DNA from: Cryptomeria japonica
Lineage: Eukaryota > Streptophyta > Pinopsida > Cupressales > Cupressaceae
NCBI RefSeq assembly: GCF_030272615.1
Contig: NC_081406.1
Span: 232,242,396 to 232,306,395 of the forward strand
Reading direction: 5' to 3'
Length of the DNA: 64,000 nucleotides
Shown: positions 55,901 to 64,000 of the stretch, one piece after another
Layout of the letters: the number at the start of each line of letters is the position of its first letter
How positions within the stretch are numbered: position 1 is the first letter of the stretch
The notes under the pieces: model-generated
Told to the model about the DNA's origin: nothing
Databases searched by the model: none
The model's input: only the letters and a program-made list of their open reading frames with translations
Program-made: the position numbers and the translations under genes

Positions 55901-56114
55901 GGATAGCTAAATAGGAATGGCACATTTTAGGAGAATTGTCAAGATCACTCTTAAAGTCTTCATCCTTAGAGCATGGGAGAGTCTCAAAGGGATTGGAAGA
56001 AACTCTTGTAGGCACTAAAATGTTGTTATAGATAGGGGGAGGTTCTTTAGGAGAAGGAAAAATTGAAACAAGGGAAGCTAACCCATTATCACATCTATGA
56101 AATGAATGCATCAT
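52908..56114 (-). CDS. Retroelement ORF with aspartic protease and G-patch
   Basis: One uninterrupted 1,068-codon frame starts 324 bp inside the 5' LTR. Residues 1-430 are an acidic, Ser/Pro/Asn-rich, repetitive region with recurring SPK and KEDE blocks. Three NKPI-VQGGY-type repeats follow (about 435-485), then a Pro-rich stretch. At about 560-610 lies the conserved DYDLIEQLKTTPAKISIWDL block of plant Gypsy (Tat/Athila-like) proteins. The protease region is about 630-735: TLVDNGSGLNVCSINLL, with Asp639 in DNG instead of DTG, and YNLLLGRPWIHSMQVVPS. A G-patch follows at about 897-940: YGRGFHILAKSGYSGKGCG and FGLGY. There is no capsid or zinc knuckle. Intact reading over 3.2 kb and the similar LTRs indicate recent activity, presumably in trans. 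Confidence 0.88.
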   Translation of the reverse strand: MMHSFHRCDNGLASLVSIFPSPKEPPPIYNNILVPTRVSSNPFETLPCSKDEDFKSDLDNSPKMCHSYLAILEEENDIINTFLNVTSPSLHDASLSEKELMDIDLFSPKVGPSNGGMLVQQEVMNTSFKDLLPKHESLEKYVHVPPKKRSLHEDPFVQEDDIIPTFPSDGISFSNKIPTRDDELMINAYPSPKVCLTHKHPLEKEDEIISNFLNSLSPKDHIEHILRKEDEFNTSIDALSPKNEELINNVISSPEIDNTSNIPFNNLTIWDEPLEEGVDYSLPHERTLAKGDEIKIENSLDSFSPSLNLNYSPSPQLGSTHKETLVQSKMVNISFKDLPLKSETLESNVDPSPREFIHHVDPLMIEDDMTFPSITLPTRTSMPTPCLSPEIDLIHDEILVQEKTINNSSNTFVHSSKPSSINLIHVNETPNKPLFTVQGACPSQNSQPLNKPILVVQGGYANDSFFTPNKPIITVQGGYSTKSPYEYAKQLTREIYHAVAHTYHTRNNRQPNPPPVIPTSLPPSQPILPQAPRISQVLGKDYDLIEQLKTTPAKISIWDLVQTSSAHHGMLQDALKDLNVPPPNTSSNIVSLVNSVMNPKAQIVFTQDELPTSEIQHQYDPLMIVVIINDTAIRRTLVDNGSGLNVCSINLLHKMNVDTSLIEPDSRPIRGFDNVAKSSLGIITLPITVGPVTLPTPIHVMSGNLTYNLLLGRPWIHSMQVVPSTLHRQVKFIYNNKTYTLIGDTNFQACLQTSTSKGSSSKPSSSSDDLLNKIPMDESLPSDNQNSLDESEVPEEDSSQLESTHEKAFYPEKVLVEDDWGSLDFNPTFVGEYRVPPRELKVKKKEETRDQSVLPEPMSNNFVASTQTSSPHTSNSEEFDSLSYEKPPFLSEMANRYGRGFHILAKSGYSGKGCGANEQGIKVPLEHNMHEYSFGLGYNLSKPTKASKRPSLNVNAIFSSDDDLTSTKSSSTSINSHSPHKEILVMNKSLYDSPQISKSTYESLSPIHHKVLSSRDKALINYTHPSSKISCDFSSSIFIILYMFLISLIVEHLTCHIQIPHSIYHVFK

Positions 56115-56416
56115 GACAACAATTTTCCTTTTTCAAATGATAACATATGCAAAATAGAAGGAAATGTTTAATGCAAGCACTTAGAATGTAGATTTAGAAA
56201 ATGAAATTTATGATTCAAATGAGTTCCTAAATCAGATTTGAAATTATTGATCACAATTAAGCTATCCACAAGTTCAACAAAATTAGGGTTTTAGCAAAAA
56301 TTTCCTCTAAATTTTTGAATCTTGCAAGAAATTAAAACTTGTAAATACAAATTTGAATTTGAAATAGCATAAACACTCAAATTTGAAAACATAAATCAGA
56401 ATTAGAGAAGATTGGA

Positions 56417-56435
56417 GTTCACGTCGGGTTCACCA
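56417..56435 (-). other. Primer-binding site of the 8.65-kb element
   Basis: Minus strand TGGTGAACCCGACGTGAAC starts three bases inside the 5' LTR (which ends at 56439). It begins with TGG as required for a tRNA 3' CCA end but is not the initiator-Met type; which tRNA it pairs with I cannot say without a search. Confidence 0.7.
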
Positions 56436-56438
56436 AAA

Positions 56439-58083
56439 TGTGTGGGGGAAAAAGTGACACTAAGCAAACATGCCCTAATCTCACTTTCAATCACACACTT
56501 GTGGAATACGAAAGAGCCTAGAGGTATCACACAATTGGCTAATTCTTTTTGTGGAAGAGAGAGCCACGGGCTACCTATTAGGATTTCTATTCCTTTGTTG
56601 CAAATGATAGATAAAATGATGCAAGTTCAATCCCAAACCCTAAAGTGCAAGTATGAACTAATAACAAGATTTGCAGAATTGAACTTAAATAATGGAAAGC
56701 TGTAAACACAAGGACAAGGAAAGAATGCAAATGCATACCCGGTGTTAAAATTTGAGTGAAAATGTTCAAGACGGGGGCGCGGGCGCCACTGTCCTGATTC
56801 TGCCCCTGAAACTGCTTCGGAAACTGCTGTTTTGCACTCTGGAAAAGCTGTCAAAAATGCTGAAAATGCTGTTTGTCAGGAGGACCAGGGTGCCCAGCGC
56901 CCCTGTCCTGGCAGGACCAGAGCGCCCCACGCCCCTGTCCTGATCTTCTACTTCGAAACTTGGTGTGAAGTTCGGTCTCAGTCTGCTTCTCCCGAATCTG
57001 CAACCTGCGGCGTTGTCCGAGTCCCGAAACCTCCACTTATATCTGAAAAGGGTATGGTGGGCGGCTATATAGGGTTTTGCCTTAGTCAAACCCCCGCTTT
57101 GGTGATTTCCACCTCCACGAATAGCCAAGTTTTATTGTAAAAGTAATGTGTGTGCAGACCTTGTGTGTGTGCAAGATCCTAAAATGAAAGTAAGCAAGCT
57201 TAAGCAACCTAGAAAGTAAACCCTAATTGCTTGTAAATGATAATGTAAATGCTCCAAATCAAGATACAAAGTGATCTAAAGCATGAATACAAATGATATA
57301 ATGAGGCTTATGCAAAGACATGAAAACAACATGAAATCATACCCAACCCCAAGGGAGGGGTACAAGCCAATCTTCAGTCGGTGATCCCCTATTGCTTTTC
57401 AATGTCTTCAAAGCCCTAAATGGATGAATGAAATTGATGAATGCTTGATGGATGGATGTTGAATGTTGTTGAAGTCTTCAAAGATCTTCTCTTTCGCTGC
57501 ATATCAGGTCCTTGAAACCAATATTCGGCTCCTTTCAAATGAAGAAAGAGAGCTCTTATGTATGAAACCCTAGGTCTTAATTTCAACTTTTGGCCGACCT
57601 AGAGATTGAATATCCCGCCAATTTCTTGGGGTTAAGCTTTATTTTATGATTGGATCGTGCCCCTAAAATTTTGGGAAAAATGTCCGGGACCATGTGCACG
57701 CCGGGCGCCATGGTCCCGACAACTTTTCACCAAATTTTCAGGGCCGTTGGATATGATGATTTTAGAGCGAATCTCGAAGTTACAGCTGATTTCGAGATGT
57801 TTTGACCCCCGAAATCAAGCCCCCAAGTTCAAAATAGGACCTAATTAGGGTTTTTGATTAAATGATGTATTGGAGGAATAAAATGAAAAGGGGCACACTT
57901 TAATGAAAGGGCCCAACTTTATGATGTGGAAGATGATGAAATAGAACCTTAGACCTAATTAATTTAATTAATTAAGTGCTAAAGGGGAAATGCAATGCAA
58001 AATGCAAAATGCGCCAAGGCGGGTGCTAAACTAGGTGTGAAATTGTACTACCCTAGCAAGTGCGTACAATTTACGACGCTACA
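56439..58083 (-). repeat. 5' LTR of the 8.65-kb element
   Basis: It has the same length and ends as the 3' LTR. Visible differences are mostly single transitions, with clusters at the palindrome (56888-56930). The target-site copy GGTAA follows at 58084. Confidence 0.92.
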
Positions 58084-58936
58084 GGTAATATGGATGATGT
58101 GTTATAGTTGATATTCAATGTTGTTTGTTCGTGCTGGTGGTAATTCAGATTTCTCTATTTACTGGATATGGTATTGATCAATTGTATTTATGAGTATCTT
58201 GGTTCCTTGGTTCCATTCTTATTTTTGCTAAGTTGGGTAGTGTTATTTTGGGTGTGGTTCAATCCAAAATTTGAGAATAAGTAACGATATTTGTGTAGCA
58301 TATAGGTCGTGATTCATTTTTAATATTTGTAATGGATGTTACGTGTTGATTTGACTGATAATGTGCATCGTGGTATTGTCTACTTCTCATTCCTTCCCAC
58401 CACCAAAATGTTTAGTGTTGACCTATTTTGGATCTCTGTTTGGCCGACTTAGAAGATTATGTTTCTTGGAGATAGTATAAGTAAGAGGTTGAATCTAAAT
58501 GAAATATAACGATAGAAAAAGAAGAAATTTGATGTATGGAGGATGTGCGAGATCTGGTTGATGTTGATATGTGAATTGTGTTGTTGGTTGACTGACATCG
58601 AGAGTTGTTCCGACATTGTGGATTATGTGGTGGATTCTCTTTTCATTCTTCTTTCTTCGGTAATGAGCCTTTTTGGGCAGTGAGCCCTTCGGTAGTGAGC
58701 CTTTTTGGCAGCGAGCCACTCTTTTATAAAAATCACCTTAACTGGTTTTATATATTGAGAACTATCATTCTCCATGGTTTTTCCCTTCTTGGGTTTTCCA
58801 CATCATATCTAGTGTCCATTGTGTGATCTATTTTGTGCTTGTGCTTTCATGTTATATCTACATCAAAATTAATTATGTTGGTTATTTCAAATGTGTGAAA
58901 GAATTGACGAAAAGGATTTAAGTTGTCAACTGATTT

Positions 58937-58958
58937 ACCCCCCCCCCCCCCCCCCCTG
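58937..58958. repeat. Poly-C tract
   Basis: About 20 consecutive C residues, ended by TGCCC; a length-unstable homopolymer. Confidence 0.85.
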
Positions 58959-60683
58959 CCCTCTATGTTGTCTGAATATTTAACAATGTCTAATGCTCAC
59001 ACGTTGTCACAATTCTAGTTTCAAGTGTTGACGTGTTATGCAAGAAGGTTTATAGATGTTCTATTAAGGATTGTGTTTCCTAATAGTTTGGTGATGAGGT
59101 ATTCTATGTCTGGTTGTGCTGCACCAACATATATCAGTGTGATAGTGAGAGAGAAGTGTTTGAAAGTGTTGTTAGATGTTCTTTGAATGACCTTATGTGC
59201 TCCACATGGTGTTGGATGTTCAGTTTGGGATGACATTGTGTCAAATGTTATGTTTCCAGGTAATCGTGGTTAGATGGCTAACAAATTTTTGTTTTATGGC
59301 TTATGCTTAAGTCCTAATGATATGTGCCAACATTGGAGTTTTTTGAGTTGTGTTTGGGTCTTGCCTATGGTGTGTGGGGATTTGCATTGAGTTATTTCAT
59401 TTCGATGATGTATTTTGGGCCAATTGGTTGTGTGCTACATTGCTTATCTACACATTGCCTTGTTGTTGGGTATGTGTATGATCATGGTATGCCAAACTAG
59501 GCCCTTGAGTGGTGATGAAAATTTAAAAAAAATAGAGTTAGTCAAATTGACATGAAAATTTGAATATGTTATGAACATAATTTAAAAAATCTATAAGAAT
59601 AAAATTTGTAGAAAATTTAATGTAGTTTTTAAGCTACTAGTTGTTTTCTGAAAAAAAAAAAAAAAGAATCTATCTGGTGAGAATTTGAAATTTCAATGAA
59701 GCAATACAAAATTTTTAAGAAAAAGATGAAAAGCACTTGTGTATGTCTGAGAAAGCTAAGTACAAGAAAAATATAAATATTCTTATCCCACTTTAAATAT
59801 AAGTAGAGGAGTCATGCTCAGATGTGACACATTATTTTGTAATAGTTATGAATTTTTAACTATTTAAAAATAAAAAATAAAAACTCATATGTCTAACCAC
59901 CATAACTTGGTCAAAACTTAATGAAATTCATTTTTTTTCAATCTTATAGTATGCAAGCATAGAATGTGGTGCATCTTTCGGATTCAAAAAATATTCAACC
60001 TTTGAAAGTTATAGATTTTTTTAATTAGCCTATCAATTAGGAATTTAGACATAATGTATGTAAACAAATCAATAATAATTATTTATTAAATTCAAAATAT
60101 GGTAGAATTTATATTGGTGGAAAGTTGATAATTTTCTTAAAAACCCCTTTCCATTTCATCAATTTTGGGTTAAAAAAAGTCGTCAACCACATGGACAAAG
60201 TCTGGAAAACCAAGGAAAACTTCTAAATATGTTTTTTTGTGTTGACTTTCTAGGTTTGGTATGTCCAAGTGAAATCCCATAGCAATCTTGAAGCAAATTC
60301 CAAGGGTGCGGGTTAACCTCTTATATAATTATATATAATATTTAATATTAATATACATTTTATATTTCTTATTTTATATATATATATATAGGCTCAAAGT
60401 TTAAAGCCAAAGGCCAAAGCGCTCACTGCTCCAAAAGTTAGCTTGTAAGCTAAGGTACACAACCTTAAGGCAATATATTGTAATTACTTGCACCCGTTGA
60501 AGATCACTTCTTCAGGAAAAAATACAATTCCTTTTAATACAAATATATCAAGTGGATTAAACTATAGACAAGCATCTATTAGAATTCTTGTAGCAATTTA
60601 TAATTTAATACATGTATCTAAAATAGATTTCATCTATGCTCTGCTACTCATCCATACCTCTTATCTTTATCATAATGTCTTGT

Positions 60684-60685
60684 CT

Positions 60686-60736
<51 letters not shown>
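60684..60736. repeat. Compound (CT)n(CA)n microsatellite
   Basis: About 12 CT units directly followed by about 14 CA units. The 84-codon ORF ending in His-Thr repeats is caused by it. Confidence 0.95.
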
Positions 60737-60738
<2 letters not shown>

Positions 60739-61286
60739 TTAACACCTCAATACAATGATTATGTCTTTTAAATATCAATCGCATCCTCAATAGCATTCAC
60801 TAGGTCGACCAAACAAGATGTAACATGTTCATATAAGACCATCGGTCACAAGACAATCTTAGAGACAAATATGAAAGGCAAATGAAACGTGTGAAGAAAC
60901 ATACCATGTTGACACACCTTCTAGATATTCCTAAAATAACTCTCATACCATTGCATACTACCACTTAGACCAAAACACCTTAGGTTGGCCTCAAATGATA
61001 ATGTTAACCATAGCTTTCCTAAGATTTAATGCAAAACACCAAATATATTTACAAATGATCAACATGGCAACATATGATATCAAGGGAGACAAATCAATTA
61101 TTTGCATTATTCTCAAGCTCAAGAATGCAACACATTCCTCCATAACATTTTACTAAACTATACTATTGGAACTCAGACATAAACATCTTCTGTTGTAAGT
61201 GTTCTAGTCACTTGAAAGATAAGATATAAATAGAGTATACATCCATGAATACTATCTTGACACTACACTGTCATTTGAAGTATACC

Positions 61287-62274
61287 TGTAGCATCCTAAA
61301 ATTGCACCCCTTTGCAATTTTGACTGCATTTGGATCCTTACCTTAGCATTTGTGCCCCTTGGCCTACTTGGGACCTAATTATGCTCATGCCCCTTCCATA
61401 TTGCATCATTTACTATGTATTTGACACTTGATCCTTGCCCCAAAATAGGGCAGGACCAAGGCATGGTGTCCTGGTCCTCAATAGGACCTCCTCCTTTTTG
61501 GGCCCCTTTTAACCCCTTTTTACATTTCAAATTTGAGCGGGAATTCCCTCTCTATGTTGGCTCATGTTGAAAAATTATTTAGTTTTCTCAATGGCTAAGT
61601 ATATAAAGAGGATTTCCCCTCTCATTTGAACATCCACAAGAATCAAGAATTATTGAGCATACACATGAGATCAAGCATTCAAGCATTCAAGAGCAATTGA
61701 GCATTTTCAGTCTTACTTCAAGCCTTGGAGCAGCAATAAAGTCAAGATTCAAGCATTGAAGTGGAGATCTACATCCTATTTCATGAAACCCTAATTCCAT
61801 GTGGAGGCAAGTAAAACTTCACAAGGAAGTATAATCATTCAATTTTCACTCATAATTCAACATCTCCCTCTAAAGGAGAATGTTTCCTTGCAGTCATTTC
61901 AATTATCTTTATTTCAATTTCATGGTTAATTCCAAAACCGATGTTTGACATAAGACAAGCCCCTATTCACAACCTTTTTCCCCTTCTTTCTGTGTGCAAG
62001 AAATGGGTATAGAGTTGTACTTGTTAGAATAAGCTTCATTCACAGAGACAAATCAACCATTTTCGATGTGTGGAAAGTTTGGAGGGCCATGGTGCCACAT
62101 CATGGTCCCAAATTTTTAGGAGCTTGTTCAAGGATTAGATCCAACTTGGCTTTATACTGCTCAATTTTAGGTGCCCATCTCAATCCCACATTCGTAGCTC
62201 ACCGTTTTCTTAGTTTTACCTTCGATTTTTAACCCTTTACCTTAAATCAATATTTCAAATTACAAAAGAGGGGA
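61287..62274 (+). mobile_element. LTR (family E), start seen, end uncertain
   Basis: It starts TGTAGCATCCTAAAATTGCA, holds a GGACCA..TGGTCC palindrome pair (about 61451-61478), a plus-strand TATA (TATATAAAG, 61600-61608) and an exon-like AG-rich leader. Its right limit is not clear; the sequence meets the Copia LTR at 62280. No coding frame seen. Confidence 0.55.
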
Positions 62275-62279
62275 AAAAC

Positions 62280-63475
62280 TGTTAGGCCCAATATAGAAAG
62301 CTAATGTACTGAGAGGGGATGGGTGAATCAGTACTCCAAAACTTTTCTTTTGTAATAACCTTACTGTTATGCATTAACAGAATAGTGCAGTAACATAAAA
62401 TAAAACTATAATCAACAGATAACAATCATACATGATTCACTCCATAACACATATATTTTGGTCACGCAAAAACTCTTGGTTAGAGAGAAAAACTGCAGTG
62501 GGGATGGCACCCACAACTTCACTACTGCAATAATAAAGAATTCTCGCTTAGAGCTACATTTAGCTATTTCTGATAGCTTACCCTATTAGGAGAATTAAGA
62601 TCAGTTAGATCTACTTTACTAAAGGATTTTTACAACACTATATAAGTGTAGCACCTAGTTAAAGGATTTACAATTTATAGACTTGGTTAGAGTCTTTTAC
62701 CCTGTTAAAGGTTTCTCTTACAACTTCAAAATATTACAATATAATCATTACAAATATCTGCAACTTTACATCTGAAATGCTAAAGCAGATTCTATGCGCT
62801 CTGAATAAGATTACCTAGCTTGTAGCATACCTCGGTAACCCATAATGAAACTCGGTAAACCCTTCTATTTACTCTGTTCTTCGACTATTCACTGATAACC
62901 TTCTCGGTGACCTCTCTGTGTCTCTATAACAGTCTTCCTTCATGTATACACACTACTATCTCATTGCATCTCTTATTGCATCATATCATGTCATATTTCT
63001 AACCCTAGAATCATGCTGTATATATAGATCTCTTACAGCAGTGATCTGATTCATTGCTTCAATCTTACAAAAAGATTCTTCGAATGAATAACTAAACAAA
63101 ATATCTCATAGGTTAGATTGGCCTTGTAATCATACATAATCTCATAGTGCAATTTCCAATGCAGAAACGGTTAGATGTGCCTCAATCTTGTAACACGTTT
63201 TCATGTGCATGTCCAGGTTTAATGTATCTAGTAAAACGTTTCACTCGGTGAATATCAACTCGGTGAGTTAATTTTACCACTCGGTAGCCATGAACCTTTA
63301 CTTGGTAAACAGCTCGGTGAATATTGTGTTCTGTGACTGCTTTCTTCAGTAACCGACTAGACTGTTCATACCGACTTCTCTATGTGTACCGACTGCATGA
63401 TTCGGTAATACTAACCAACTAGAATATAGTATGACTTTGGATATGAAACTAATGGCAATTTGATAAGTAGTAACA
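62280..63475 (-). mobile_element. Copia-type 3' LTR (about 1.2 kb), element runs off window
   Basis: Plus-strand ends TGTTAGGCCC and AGTAGTAACA give the usual TG..CA on either strand. The motif ACTGAGAGGGGATGGGTGAATCAGTAC (62308 on) is typical of plant Copia LTRs, and CTCCCCTTTTGAC (polypurine on minus) follows at once (63478). So this is the 3' LTR of a minus-strand element whose body lies beyond 64000. Repeated CTCGGTGA/CTCGGTAA words fill 62830-63320. Confidence 0.7.
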
Positions 63476-64000
63476 ATCTCCCCTTTTGACATTAGTTGAG
63501 ATGTTTGACAAAAACTACTTACAAAGTCATAACTCAAAAAACTATATACTTGACAAAATGACTACACTTGACAATATGTACAATAGTCAATAGTATATGC
63601 AGATATACTCCCCTTATCATTATCCTATACATAACTCTGAATTTTGCATGTTCGGTTCTGTTATGTACTTTTGTGCTCTGAATGCTCTGTATATTCTGCT
63701 CAGTATACTCCCCTTGTATACAATACTCAAAATTGTGTTATCAAAACTGTACTACTCTCCAAGTGTAGAATTACTCCCCCTTTGCTGGGCTTTCCTCTGT
63801 GTAGTAACATAATATTACTCCCCCTTTTTGACAAACATTAAAAACTTAATTTGCATTCGAAGGCGGTAACTGATAAAAAATAGTCTTATACTTGGTCCGG
63901 GCGTCAATGCGGGCGACTGAGAGTGAGTCCTTGAGACTTTCCATTAATTAGTTCTATGCTTGAATATTAGATAAGAGTGATATCAAGCCATCAAGAGTGC
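63476..64000 (-). other. Copia 3' internal region with repeated polypurine tracts
   Basis: On the minus strand AAAGGGGAG-type tracts occur at about 63478, 63608, 63708, 63773 and 63817, the first adjoining the LTR. No pol sequence is reached before the window ends. Confidence 0.6.

Larger units (their letters stand above)
49430..58083 (-). mobile_element. Complete non-autonomous Gypsy-type element, TSD GGTAA
   Basis: Two 1,645-bp LTRs (49430-51074, 56439-58083), perfect GGTAA flanks (49425-49429 and 58084-58088), a primer-binding site next to the 5' (right) LTR and a polypurine tract next to the 3' (left) LTR define an 8,654-bp element on the minus strand. Counting by eye, the LTRs differ at roughly 30 positions (about 2%), so the insertion is young. 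The only gene is a single 1,068-codon ORF with protease and G-patch. Capsid, RT and integrase are absent, so movement would need enzymes from another element. Confidence 0.93.
58089..61286. other. Intergenic DNA, no gene seen
   Basis: AT/TG-rich, no coding motif on either strand. It holds a C tract (58937-58958), an A tract (59650-59665), a TA run (60376-60391) and a CT/CA microsatellite (60684-60736). 58660-58720 has three copies of AGTGAGCC(C)TTTTTGG-like words. Confidence 0.5.

Noticed and set aside
60488-60742. 84-codon ORF ending in His-Thr repeats
   Set aside because: Produced by the CT/CA microsatellite.

Overview
This is nuclear DNA of a seed plant, most likely a conifer or other gymnosperm. 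The sequence is AT-rich, heavily populated by nested LTR retrotransposons with very large LTRs, and contains one host gene whose coding sequence is scattered over tens of kilobases. I see no bacterial, organellar or viral gene organisation.

Host gene. Three short plus-strand exons (15743-15808, 41345-41397, 41742-41840) join in phase and encode the C-terminal two thirds of the Sm-like protein LSM7. The first and second visible exons are separated by an intron of 25,536 bp filled with retrotransposons. The N-terminal exon(s) are not in the window, so the gene spans more than 41 kb for a protein of about 100 residues.

Layout. 1-2533: two truncated minus-strand members of a giant-LTR family. 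2534-13726: a dead minus-strand Ty3/Gypsy element split by a 6.9-kb insertion (3130-10016) and a 1.8-kb solo LTR (11078-12922). 15743: LSM7 exon. 16940-20282: another giant-LTR copy (minus, truncated), itself hit by a 2.2-kb solo LTR. 20283-22653: Gypsy gag-protease (plus), followed by its 3' LTR, which is interrupted by a 4.3-kb unit (23891-28180) and by a 9.7-kb Ty1/Copia element (28355-38024). The Copia element in turn contains a 3.8-kb unit (29715-33508). 41345-41840: last LSM7 exons. 44050-46960: Gypsy relic with a LINE-type insertion. 47640-48470: LINE relic. 49430-58083: a complete, recent, non-autonomous Gypsy-like element with one intact 1068-codon ORF (protease plus G-patch). 61287-64000: LTRs of two further elements.

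Most noteworthy. (1) A family of 3.8-6.9-kb units with TG..CA-type ends and 5-bp target duplications, always single and never in an LTR-internal-LTR arrangement. They carry two TATA-like promoters, an intron-like leader, and in the longest copy a decayed gene of roughly a thousand codons that I cannot assign to a known family. (2) In this family, imperfect palindromes of about 34 bp recur with a very regular period of about 166 bp (some 175-177 bp). A closely related GGACC-type palindrome also occurs in otherwise different LTR families in the window. (3) Stop codons in the unknown gene are all of the C-to-T type. (4) A G-patch lies downstream of an aspartic protease in the intact retroelement ORF.

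All calls come from reading the sequence by eye; no database search was run. Element boundaries given with target-site duplications are firm, the others approximate.
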